Source: Candidatus Coatesiibacteriota bacterium
GTDB taxonomy: Bacteria; RBG-13-66-14
NCBI GenBank assembly: GCA_030631385.1
Contig: DAOVLG010000149.1
Location: 1 to 5,636 of the forward strand
Direction of reading: 5' to 3'
DNA: 5,636 nt
Positions 1 through 5,223 of this stretch are shown here, in pieces (position 1 is the first letter of the stretch; every line of letters begins with the position of its first letter). The translations under genes were made by a program, and so were the position numbers. Below the pieces are notes generated by a model that searched no databases, had not been told where the DNA came from, and worked only from the letters and a program-made list of their open reading frames with translations.

Positions 1-710
1 AGGTAGTCGCTCTTCTGGTTCATCGCCCGGACCGGGTCCAGGTCGTAGGCCATCACCCAGGGGCCGGGAAGGTGGGCCCGGGTCGGGCATTCGTCGCCCA
101 GATGGCAGGCCACCCCCTCACGCCCCTCGAGGATGACGATCTGATGCCCCGCGCTGTGCCCGCCGGACAGGCGGCAGCGGATACCCTCGACGATCTGGAC
201 GTCGCCCTCGATGAGGTCGAGCCGCCCGTGCTCCTTCAGGGGGAGGAAGTTCTTGGAACGGTAGCTGGCCCGGTTGCGGTCGTTGGGGTGGATCGCCGCC
301 TGCCACTCCCGTTTCTGGACGATGTAGCGGGCGTTGGGGAAGGTGGGAACCAGGTCTCCGTCCCCGTCGCGCCGGGTGGCGCCACCGGCGTGGTCGAAGT
401 GGAGGTGGGTCAGGATCACGTAGTCTATCTCCCCCGGCGAGAGCCCCCGGTCGGCCAGGGAATCTATCAGAGTGGGCGGCTGTTCCACGGCGAAGAGTTC
501 CCGTTCCCCCTCCCGCCACTTGTCCCCCATGCCGGTCTCGATGAGGATGTTCTTGCCCCGGGTTCGGACCAGGGTCGAGGTGGCGGCGAGTTGGATGCGG
601 TTCTTGTCGTCGGCGGGCGCGACGCGCTCCCAGAGCACCTTGGGCACCACGCCGAACATGGCGCCGCCGTCCAGACGAAAACGGCCGTCGCTCAGAAGGA
701 CAAGCTCCAT
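1..710 (-). CDS. MBL-fold metallo-hydrolase, 3' end cut off by window edge
   Basis: Read on the minus strand from the ATG at 710-708, this gives 236 codons with no stop before the edge (last full codon at 5-3). The metal-binding motif HLHFDHAGG places H102, H104, D106 and H107; a later His sits in LSGGHSAGHQ (H185), and D206 of HLGDE is the likely bridging Asp. The N-terminal block DGGAMFGVVPKVLWER (about 14-29) and the PTRAHLPGPW block (about 209-218) fit the lactonase-like branch of the metallo-beta-lactamase superfamily, which hydrolyses esters or lactones with two metal ions. The substrate cannot be told. No signal peptide is seen, so it is probably cytoplasmic. Family members are usually about 280-290 residues, so roughly 45-55 are missing. 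GGAG at 721-718 lies 7 nt before the ATG and supports this start. The gene diverges from lnt and has its own promoter. Glu after the bridging Asp, where a hydrophobic residue is common, is a small oddity. Confidence 0.93.
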   Translation of the reverse strand, partial: MELVLLSDGRFRLDGGAMFGVVPKVLWERVAPADDKNRIQLAATSTLVRTRGKNILIETGMGDKWREGERELFAVEQPPTLIDSLADRGLSPGEIDYVILTHLHFDHAGGATRRDGDGDLVPTFPNARYIVQKREWQAAIHPNDRNRASYRSKNFLPLKEHGRLDLIEGDVQIVEGIRCRLSGGHSAGHQIVILEGREGVACHLGDECPTRAHLPGPWVMAYDLDPVRAMNQKSDY

Positions 711-794
711 AGTCCTGCTCCAGTGGCGGATCTTGGAAGGGCTGACAAGGGTTAGCTGTCTCACCGTTTGGGTTTTTCGTAGGTACGTCAATGG

Positions 795-823
795 ATTGTA
801 GCTTCGGAGGGAACCGGAGTCAA
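795..823 (-). promoter_or_regulatory. Sigma70-type promoter for the MBL-fold hydrolase gene
   Basis: On the minus strand, TTGACT (823-818) is followed after exactly 17 bp by TACAAT (800-795). Each hexamer matches the sigma70 consensus at five of six positions. Transcription would begin near 788 and leave an untranslated leader of about 78 nt before the ATG at 710. This is the best minus-strand promoter I found upstream of the gene. Prediction from sequence only. Confidence 0.7.
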
Positions 824-944
824 ACCGGGCCCCCGGATCAACGGTTAATCAGAACCCGTCGGTTTTCTTTTTGGGATCACCGTCGGTAAACGGACCGATA
901 AGAAGTTGTATCTTCCTTATAAATATGGCAGATAGAACAAAGCG

Positions 945-994
945 CGTGTTCACCTTAACCCTTAAAGAAGGTGACGCCTCGGACGACGAACACG
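945..994. repeat. Nested inverted repeats with an interrupted right arm
   Basis: The left arm CGTGTTCACCTT (945-956) is continuous. Its complement appears downstream in two pieces: AAGGTGA (968-974) and GAACACG (988-994), separated by 13 nt. An inner stem TCACCTT/AAGGTGA (11-nt loop) and an outer stem CGTGTTC/GAACACG can therefore form, competing only at the two shared bases. It could be a regulator-binding site, a folded RNA or a decayed intergenic repeat; nothing in the sequence chooses between these. Confidence 0.4.
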
Positions 995-1007
995 GTTGAA
1001 TTAGATT

Positions 1008-1063
1008 CGTAGGGGCGAGGCTCCGCCCCCGCCCGCGGGCGACCGCAGCGGGTCGCCCCTACG
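1008..1063. repeat. GC-rich compound inverted repeat (GTAGGGGCGA type)
   Basis: Perfect 11-bp arms CGTAGGGGCGA (1008-1018) and TCGCCCCTACG (1053-1063) enclose 34 bp. The interior can instead fold as two side-by-side hairpins: GGGGCG/CGCCCC (1012-1017 with 1024-1029) and GGGCGACC/GGTCGCCC (1037-1044 with 1051-1058, 6-nt loop). The self-complementary GCCCGCGGGC (1031-1040) lies between them. From memory, elements with these end sequences recur between genes in several GC-rich, little-studied phyla, so this is most likely one copy of a dispersed intergenic repeat (REP or MITE-like). No T-run follows, so an ordinary intrinsic terminator is unlikely. Confidence 0.7.
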
Positions 1064-1238
1064 GGAAATTGCGACTTTTACTAGTGTCTTAATTTGATAA
1101 TCATTCCCCGCGAACGATGCTTTATTTCACCTCGGCGAGACGCATGACCTTCCGGATTCCCTCCCTCTCCGCCGTGTGGCACCGAACCTTCGGAAAGTTG
1201 GTAAGAACCCCCGGAAATTATAGTAATCCCGCGTGCGG

Positions 1239-1267
1239 TTGACCATCCAGACGTGGTGTTCTACACT
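1239..1267 (+). promoter_or_regulatory. Sigma70-type promoter for lnt, predicting a leaderless mRNA
   Basis: TTGACC (1239-1244; five of six consensus bases) is followed after 17 bp by TACACT (1262-1267; four of six). The start codon of lnt begins only 8 bases after the -10 element, so the expected transcription start (about 1274-1276) falls on or next to the ATG. The TACACT element also fits the TANNNT pattern reported upstream of leaderless genes. There is no Shine-Dalgarno sequence before the ATG, which agrees with leaderless translation. Confidence 0.65.
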
Positions 1268-1275
1268 TCAACCTC

Positions 1276-3006
1276 ATGAGAGAAGGCGTCTTAATCAGCG
1301 TTGACGGAGCCCGGCTCGACGGCCGGATCGGGCTCAGGCCTCTGGGGCTCTACCCGCGGATCGGCCTAATCGCCCTCGGGGTGGCGCTCTACGTCCTCAG
1401 CTTCCCCAAGGCCGGAATCTACGGACTGGCCTGGTTCGCCCTGGTCCCCCTCTTCGCGGCCTCCCGCGATCTGACGCCGGGTCAGGCCTTCCGCCACTGG
1501 TTCGTCTTCTGTTTCCTGGTCAATATCCTCGGCTTCTACTGGATGGCGCCGATCACCGTCCCCGGCTTCGTGATAAGCGCGATTCTGATGGCGCTCTACA
1601 CGGGGCTGGGCGGGGTGGTCCTGGCGCTGGTCCGGCGGCGGTTACCTCGTGTCCCCTACTGGGTCATCGCCGCGCTGGCCTGGGGCGCCACGGAGTACGT
1701 CAAGTCCCTGGGCTTTTACGCCTTCCCCTGGCTGGCCATCGGCTACTCCCAGGCCCGGAATCTGCTGGCGGTGCAGACGGCGTCGCTGTTCGGGGTTTAC
1801 GGTGTCTCGGCGGCGGTGATCGGTTTCAACGCCCTGGTTGCCGAGGCGGTTGATCTCCTGCGCCGGAAGGATTGGCGGGGGGCCCTTCTTCCCTGGGGCG
1901 CGGCTGCCCTTGGGCTGGTGCTGGTCGTACACCTGGGCGGCCTGTTGGCCCTCGGCGAGCCCGCCTACCCCGAGCGTCCCGTGCGGACGGCGATCCTCCA
2001 GGGCGGAATCCCCCAGGACCTGAAGTGGGCTCCCTACTTCGGAGCCTCGGGCGAGACCTACCGGATCTACGAACATCAGGTGGAGCGGGCCATCGAGCGG
2101 GCCGGCTCCGACAACCTCGATCTGGTTATCTGGCCCGAGTCGGCGGCCACCTGCTACCTGGAACACTCGCCGAGGTGGTACGAGCGGGTGCGTGGGATCG
2201 TCAACCGCTCCGGTTGCCGGCACCTGGTGGGCACCCAGGCCCGCGATGAAAGCAGAGTGGGCGGCGCCGGGCGCCACTTCAACGCCGGGCTGCTCCTCGA
2301 ACCGGGCGGGAATGAGCCGCTGGAGCGCTACTACAAGATCCACCTCGTCCCATTCTCCGAGACCATCCCCTTCGGGAAGGATTCGGAGTTCCTGAAGGGC
2401 ATCCTCGAACAGGCGAGCGACTTCAACTTCGGCTGGCGCACGCCGCTCTTCGAGGTCATTCCCGGTTGCGGTCCGACCCCCCTTCCCCGGCCCGATGAGC
2501 CGATCCCCGACGACGATTCCGAGAGGCCCGAGCTCACCGCGACGCTGCTTCCGGTGCCGCCGCTGCCCCAGGGTCCCGTTCTCGCCCGCTTCGGCCTCTT
2601 GATCTGCTTCGAGAGCATCTATCCCGAGATGGGGCTCGCCTATACCCGTCAGGGGGCCGACTTCCTGGTGGTGATCACCAACGACGCCTGGTTCCGTCAG
2701 AGCGCCGCCCCCTACCAGCACGCCGAGGTTTCGATCCTGCGGGCCGTGGAGAGCCGCGTGCCGCTCCTGCGGGCGGCCAACGCCGGAATCAGCATGTGGG
2801 TGGACCCTTGGGGGCGCGCCTGTGACGAGACCCTCCTGGACACCGAGGACGTGATCCTGCTCGAGATACCCCGGCCCGAGGGACCGACGCCCTACATGTT
2901 TTGGGGGGACGCCCTCCCCATCGGTGAGCTCGTTGCCTTCGCGGTCCTGGCGCTGTACGTGGTCTTCGAGGTGCACCGCAGGCGAAAGAGAAAGCGGGGT
3001 CCGTGA
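1276..3006 (+). CDS. lnt: Apolipoprotein N-acyltransferase (Lnt)
   Basis: Lnt adds the third acyl chain, taken from a phospholipid, to the N-terminal Cys of lipoproteins at the periplasmic face of the inner membrane. The 576-residue product has about six N-terminal membrane segments (about 28-225), a nitrilase-like domain (about 236-530) and a C-terminal membrane helix (about 549-566) ending in a basic tail. The triad is visible: E288 in VIWPES, K354 in YYKIHLVPF and C444 in LLICFES. E362, E446 and the TNDAWF block (468-473) also match conserved Lnt positions. It is longer than E. coli Lnt (512), mainly because the Lys-to-Cys distance is 90 residues instead of 52; the excess, about 395-437, is Pro- and acid-rich. 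The start has no ribosome binding site, but no better in-frame start precedes the first membrane segment. Six lipoprotein genes follow on the same strand. Confidence 0.96.
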   Translation: MREGVLISVDGARLDGRIGLRPLGLYPRIGLIALGVALYVLSFPKAGIYGLAWFALVPLFAASRDLTPGQAFRHWFVFCFLVNILGFYWMAPITVPGFVISAILMALYTGLGGVVLALVRRRLPRVPYWVIAALAWGATEYVKSLGFYAFPWLAIGYSQARNLLAVQTASLFGVYGVSAAVIGFNALVAEAVDLLRRKDWRGALLPWGAAALGLVLVVHLGGLLALGEPAYPERPVRTAILQGGIPQDLKWAPYFGASGETYRIYEHQVERAIERAGSDNLDLVIWPESAATCYLEHSPRWYERVRGIVNRSGCRHLVGTQARDESRVGGAGRHFNAGLLLEPGGNEPLERYYKIHLVPFSETIPFGKDSEFLKGILEQASDFNFGWRTPLFEVIPGCGPTPLPRPDEPIPDDDSERPELTATLLPVPPLPQGPVLARFGLLICFESIYPEMGLAYTRQGADFLVVITNDAWFRQSAAPYQHAEVSILRAVESRVPLLRAANAGISMWVDPWGRACDETLLDTEDVILLEIPRPEGPTPYMFWGDALPIGELVAFAVLALYVVFEVHRRRKRKRGP

Positions 3007-3052
3007 ACGACCCGGCGGCTTTATGATACTATTACATCGTACGGGGTCGGTC

Positions 3053-3355
3053 ATGCATGCGCGTCTTCCCGCCAGACTGCTGACCCTCGTTCTGTTGTTC
3101 CTCGGTCTGGCCCTGCCCGGCTGCGACGAGCTCGACGACGAGACCTACATCGCCGTCATGGTCGAGCGGCTCCGGCTCGTGTCCGAGGAGGGGTTGACGT
3201 CGAGTGAGGCCCTGATTGAAGCCGCTCGGTGTTACGGCACCACGGCGGAGGAGGTGCGGGGATACTCGCGCTGGCTCTTCCGGGACCGGGATCGGGACGT
3301 GGAGGTGGCGGTGGAGATCGCCCGCCGGGGACTCAAATACCTGCGCGTTCCATGA
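3053..3355 (+). CDS. Small lipoprotein, paralog 1 of the array
   Basis: A 100-residue product starts with a basic n-region and hydrophobic core ending in the lipobox-like LPGC, with Cys24 as the predicted acylated residue (Pro at -2 is unusual). The mature part, about 77 residues, is acidic near its start (DELDDETY), then predicted helical, with CYGTTAEEV at about 60-68 and a charged RDRDRDVEV stretch where most relatives have 'DPE'. It aligns along its length with the next gene (shared RLR near the first helix, EGL, EAL, TT). An upstream in-frame ATG at 3023 would add 10 residues before the signal peptide and has no better ribosome site, so 3053 is preferred. The gene begins 46 bp after lnt and is probably co-transcribed; the AT-rich TATGATACTAT at 3022-3032 could be a weak separate promoter. 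Function unknown. Asp follows the Cys, which in E. coli would favour inner-membrane retention. Confidence 0.82.
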   Translation: MHARLPARLLTLVLLFLGLALPGCDELDDETYIAVMVERLRLVSEEGLTSSEALIEAARCYGTTAEEVRGYSRWLFRDRDRDVEVAVEIARRGLKYLRVP

Positions 3356-3376
3356 AGTAAGGATGGATCTCCACCC

Positions 3377-3676
3377 ATGAGCCGTTGCGTTTTCCCGATA
3401 CTGATCCTGGCCGCCCTGGCCCTCTGGGGTTGTGGTTTGGAGGTGGACGACGACCTCTTCGTCAAGGTCTCGATAGATCGGCTCCGGATCATGTTCGACG
3501 AGGGACTGCCCCCCGAGGAGGCGCTGGAGAGGGCGGCCGAGGATAACGACACCACGGTCGAGGCGATCCGTGAGCACCAGACCGAGCTTGAGCGGGACCC
3601 CGACCATCTCCGCGCGGTTCAGGACCGGATCAACCGGGAGACCGAGGAGCTTTTCACCCCTTCGCTCTTACAGTGA
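3377..3676 (+). CDS. Small lipoprotein, paralog 2 of the array
   Basis: The 99-residue product has a signal peptide ending in ALWGC with Cys19 as the lipidation site (Trp at -2 is unusual). The mature region has the family layout: an acidic lead (LEVDDD), an aromatic residue nine positions after the Cys (Phe28, where relatives have Tyr), a helix with DRLRIMFDEGLPPEEALERA, DNDTTVEAI at the usual 'YGT' turn, then LERDPDHLRAV and a charged C-terminal helix. It is the closest relative of paralog 1 and also shares EALERA with paralog 3. AAGGA at 3359-3363 lies 13 nt before the ATG, a rather long spacing. The gene follows paralog 1 by 21 bp, so the two are very likely co-transcribed. A 335-bp gap follows. 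No known domain was recognised and the function is unknown. Confidence 0.85.
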   Translation: MSRCVFPILILAALALWGCGLEVDDDLFVKVSIDRLRIMFDEGLPPEEALERAAEDNDTTVEAIREHQTELERDPDHLRAVQDRINRETEELFTPSLLQ

Positions 3677-3711
3677 CCGGCCAAAGGGATGTTTAATCGA
3701 GACTGTTACGA

Positions 3712-3779
3712 AACACCCCTCTTCCCGGCGGTGGTGCAGTTTCCGCAAACAGCTAATGAGACGAGGGGTTTTAACCCCT
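3712..3779 (+). promoter_or_regulatory. Pair of mutually exclusive helices, attenuator-like
   Basis: The segment GAGGGGTT (3763-3770) can pair with either side. Upstream, 3712-3721 (ending in CCCCTC) pairs with 3763-3772, giving ten positions with one mismatch. Downstream, AGGGGT (3764-3769) pairs with ACCCCT (3774-3779) as a short hairpin. Such a switch could act on transcripts running out of the lnt-paralog 1-paralog 2 unit. No clean U-run follows the second hairpin, so termination is not established. Confidence 0.3.
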
Positions 3780-3799
3780 TGCCATAAGATAAGTATAAG
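3771..3799 (+). promoter_or_regulatory. Candidate sigma70-type promoter for paralogs 3-6
   Basis: TTAACC (3771-3776; four of six consensus bases) and TATAAG (3794-3799; five of six) are separated by exactly 17 bp. Transcription would start near 3806, about 206 nt before the ATG at 4012, giving a long leader that contains the inverted repeat at 3871-3950. The -35 element overlaps the downstream arm of the hairpin at 3764-3779. Prediction only. Confidence 0.5.
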
Positions 3800-3870
3800 C
3801 GTACCTTGTAGTTTCAAACGGTTTTTCAGCGGTTTCCTTTTTTCTCACACGCGATAGGCGACGCTCTCGA

Positions 3871-3950
3871 GGCGGTGGCACAGGTTTTTGCAGGAGTGAA
3901 GCCTTGCGGAGTTATTCACGGTTCATTTGCGCAAAAACTGTGCCACCGCC
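3871..3950. repeat. Long inverted repeat (20 bp arms, 39-bp spacer) before paralog 3
   Basis: The left arm (3871-3891, beginning GGCGGTGGCACAG) is matched by its complement at 3931-3950 (ending CTGTGCCACCGCC). All 20 bases of the right arm pair, with one extra G bulged in the left arm. The 39-nt spacer can form an inner hairpin GTGAA/TTCAC (3896-3900 with 3915-3919). In RNA this would be a very stable stem ending 61 nt before the next start codon. It may be a MITE/REP-like element, a cis-acting leader structure, or both. I saw no target-site duplication, no following T-run and no attC-type core sites. Confidence 0.75.
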
Positions 3951-4011
3951 GGCGCGAAGATGTCTCGTTATTCAAAGGTTTCTAATCGTTTATCGTTCGT
4001 TGGGAGGCGCG

Positions 4012-4356
4012 ATGCGCAAACTCCTCGTCATCCTTCCGCTGCTCCTGGGAATACTCGCCGGCTGCGGCTCCGACATGGACAACGAGACCTACGTCGGCAT
4101 CATCCTGGCCAAGACCTCCTACATGCTGGAGGATGAGCTGCCGGTGAACGAGGCGCTGGAGAGGGCGACCGCCGATTACGGCGTCACACCCGACGAGGTC
4201 CTCCGGTTCGAGGAGTCCCTGGCCAACGACCCCGAGCGCCTGGGAATAATCGTCGAGCTGATCATGAACCAGAGCGAGGAGCTGCGGGAGAAGTTCGCTG
4301 AACTCTACTCCCAGGCGTTGCCCGAGATTACCACCGCCGAGGAACCGACCGAGTGA
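4012..4356 (+). CDS. Small lipoprotein, paralog 3 of the array
   Basis: The 114-residue product has a textbook lipoprotein signal peptide, with basic MRK, a Leu/Ile core and ILAGC with Cys18 as the acylation site. The mature domain shows the family pattern most clearly: DMDNETYV with Tyr27 nine residues after the Cys, a first helix, ELPVNEALERA, DYGVTPDEV (about 55-63), then NDPERL and a long helix ending in an acidic tail. The start is set by GGGAGG (4002-4007), 4 nt before the ATG; the same frame is open further upstream, but that part crosses the inverted repeat and would bury the signal peptide. It is the first gene after the 335-bp gap and probably heads a four-gene transcript. Its TGA lies inside the ribosome site of the next gene. 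Gly follows the Cys. Function unknown. Confidence 0.9.
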   Translation: MRKLLVILPLLLGILAGCGSDMDNETYVGIILAKTSYMLEDELPVNEALERATADYGVTPDEVLRFEESLANDPERLGIIVELIMNQSEELREKFAELYSQALPEITTAEEPTE

Positions 4357-4367
4357 GAGGAGACCCG

Positions 4368-4916
4368 ATGCGAAGCCCGCACCTCATCGCCCTCGCCCTT
4401 GCAATCCTCCTCGCCGGTGGCTGCGGCTCCGATGAGATAACCGAGGAGCAGTACGTCGAGCTGATGAAGGACCTTGCCGTCGCCGAAGCCAGCGGGGAGC
4501 CGCTCCAGCCGGTGTACGAGCGTCACGGGATTGACCCTGAACAGGCCCGGGCCTACGAGGCCGAACGGACCCCCGAGGAGCTGGCCGAGCTCACCGGCAG
4601 CGTCCTTGAGTCCGAGTACCTGGCAAAACCGAGGATGGACGAACAGACCTACATCGAGATATCGGTGCTCACCGTCCAACTGGCCGGTGAGGGGGTGCCC
4701 GAGGACGAGATCCAGGCGCGGGTGGAGGAGGAGGTGGCCGCCCGGGGTTTTCCCATCAACGACCTGGACGAGTTCGCGACCTACGTGGCCGAGAACCCCG
4801 ACGTCCAGAAGCGGGTGGAGAGCGCCATCTTCGAGGCCCTGGAGGCCATGGGCAGCGGGGCCGCCGCCACGGCGCGCCGGGGGCTCGAGGGGCTGGCCGG
4901 GGATGATGCGCCGTAG
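4368..4916 (+). CDS. Lipoprotein with a duplicated family domain, paralog 4
   Basis: The 182-residue product is the largest of the array. Its signal peptide ends in LLAGGC (Cys19, predicted acylated). Domain copy one (about 23-86) reads TEEQYVELM, then YERHGIDPEQARAY and TPEEL. Copy two (about 89-161) reads MDEQTYIEI, EGVPEDEI, then RGFPINDLDEF, ENPDVQKRV and a terminal helix. The two copies follow the same motif order as the single-domain neighbours, so this is an internal duplication or a fusion of two array members. An Ala/Gly-rich tail (about 162-182) follows. The ATG at 4368 is chosen because AGAGGAG (4356-4362) lies 5 nt before it; an in-frame GTG at 4353 has no such site. It starts 11 bp after paralog 3 and overlaps paralog 5 by 14 bp. 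Function unknown. Confidence 0.9.
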   Translation: MRSPHLIALALAILLAGGCGSDEITEEQYVELMKDLAVAEASGEPLQPVYERHGIDPEQARAYEAERTPEELAELTGSVLESEYLAKPRMDEQTYIEISVLTVQLAGEGVPEDEIQARVEEEVAARGFPINDLDEFATYVAENPDVQKRVESAIFEALEAMGSGAAATARRGLEGLAGDDAP

Positions 4917-5223
4917 AGCCTTTCCCCTCTTCTGTCTTGTAAGCCTTCTCCTGGCCTCATGCGACGGGGAGCTTACCGTGGAGGAGTACGCCGACCTCCT
5001 GGCCGACCGATTGGAGGCGGCCTCCCACGGAGAAGACCCCGACGCCGCCCTCGTCGAGCGAGGGGTCGAGTACGAGGATTACGCGCGGTTCGAGCTCGAG
5101 GTTCTCTCCAGCCCCGATCTGGCCTCGGAGGTGCTCGAGGTACTCTGCCGCGACCACCCCGACCTCCTCCCTCCCGAACCGGACGGGCCCCCCGGGGTTA
5201 CAGATGAAGAGAAAACCCCGTAG
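4903..5223 (+). CDS. Small lipoprotein, paralog 5 of the array
   Basis: The 106-residue product begins MMRRR, followed by a hydrophobic core and the classic lipobox LLASC (Cys20). The mature part carries ELTVEEYADLL with Tyr29 nine residues after the Cys, a shortened middle, VERGVEYEDYARFE in place of the 'YGT' turn, SSPDLASEV in place of 'DPE', and a Pro-rich C-terminus. It is in a different frame from paralog 4 and overlaps its last 14 bases; GAGGGG (4887-4892) lies 10 nt before the first ATG. A second ATG at 4906 is equally possible in frame. The overlap suggests translational coupling. Asp follows the Cys, as in paralog 1, which in E. coli would act as an inner-membrane retention signal; whether that rule holds here is unknown. 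Function unknown. Confidence 0.87.
   Translation: MMRRRAFPLFCLVSLLLASCDGELTVEEYADLLADRLEAASHGEDPDAALVERGVEYEDYARFELEVLSSPDLASEVLEVLCRDHPDLLPPEPDGPPGVTDEEKTP

Larger units (their letters stand above)
711..1275. other. Divergent intergenic region (565 bp) with structured, AT-richer DNA
   Basis: No convincing coding frame is present. The region separates the leftward hydrolase gene from rightward lnt and holds a promoter for each, listed separately. Between them lie, in order: a direct repeat CCGTCGGT (856-863 and 880-887); a small hairpin TCGGT/ACCGA (883-898); a bulged hairpin TAAGAAG/CTTCCTTA (899-919); a nested pair of inverted repeats (945-994); the GC-rich compound repeat (1008-1063); a TGATAATCA palindrome (1095-1103); and CCGAA-CC-TTCGG (1183-1194). 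The stretch at about 840-1005 is clearly more AT-rich than the genes. Confidence 0.7.
3677..4011. other. Intergenic gap splitting the lipoprotein array (335 bp)
   Basis: This is the only long gap among the lipoprotein genes and is more AT-rich than they are. No coding frame here has a plausible start and ribosome site. It contains two competing helices (3712-3779), a candidate promoter (3771-3799), a T-rich tract (about 3820-3847) without a convincing hairpin before it, and a 20-bp inverted repeat (3871-3950). It ends with GGGAGG, the ribosome site for the next gene. A second, weaker promoter-like pair, TTATTC-17-TATCGT (3968-3996), would give a very short leader. Confidence 0.65.

Noticed and set aside
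72..755. A 227-codon plus-strand frame over the MBL-fold gene
   Set aside because: The minus strand encodes the conserved HLHFDHAGG motif with a ribosome site and promoter; the plus-strand translation is low-complexity Val/Gly/Pro-rich.
3003..3032. Separate promoter for paralog 1 (GTGAAC-18-TACTAT)
   Set aside because: Only three of six -35 bases match and the gene is 46 bp behind lnt, so co-transcription is the simpler reading.
1642..3054. A 470-codon open frame antisense to lnt
   Set aside because: The plus-strand frame carries all Lnt catalytic residues in order. The antisense translation has no recognisable domain and is a by-product of GC-rich codon usage.
3032..3607. A 191-codon minus-strand frame across paralogs 1 and 2
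   Set aside because: It spans two lipoprotein genes with signal peptides and family similarity, and shows no signal of its own.
3820..3850. T-rich tract as an intrinsic terminator for the first transcript
   Set aside because: No stable hairpin lies directly before the T-run.
3570..3857. A 95-codon plus-strand frame over the end of paralog 2 and the gap
   Set aside because: It overlaps the conserved part of paralog 2 in another frame, has no ribosome site and a composition typical of a shadow frame.
3871..3950. Integron attC site
   Set aside because: There is an inverted repeat, but the RYYYAAC/GTTRRRY core sites expected at its ends are absent and no integrase is nearby.
3904..4011. Upstream extension of paralog 3 to an earlier start
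   Set aside because: It would run through the inverted repeat and put about 36 residues before a clear signal peptide, while GGGAGG sits just before the ATG at 4012.
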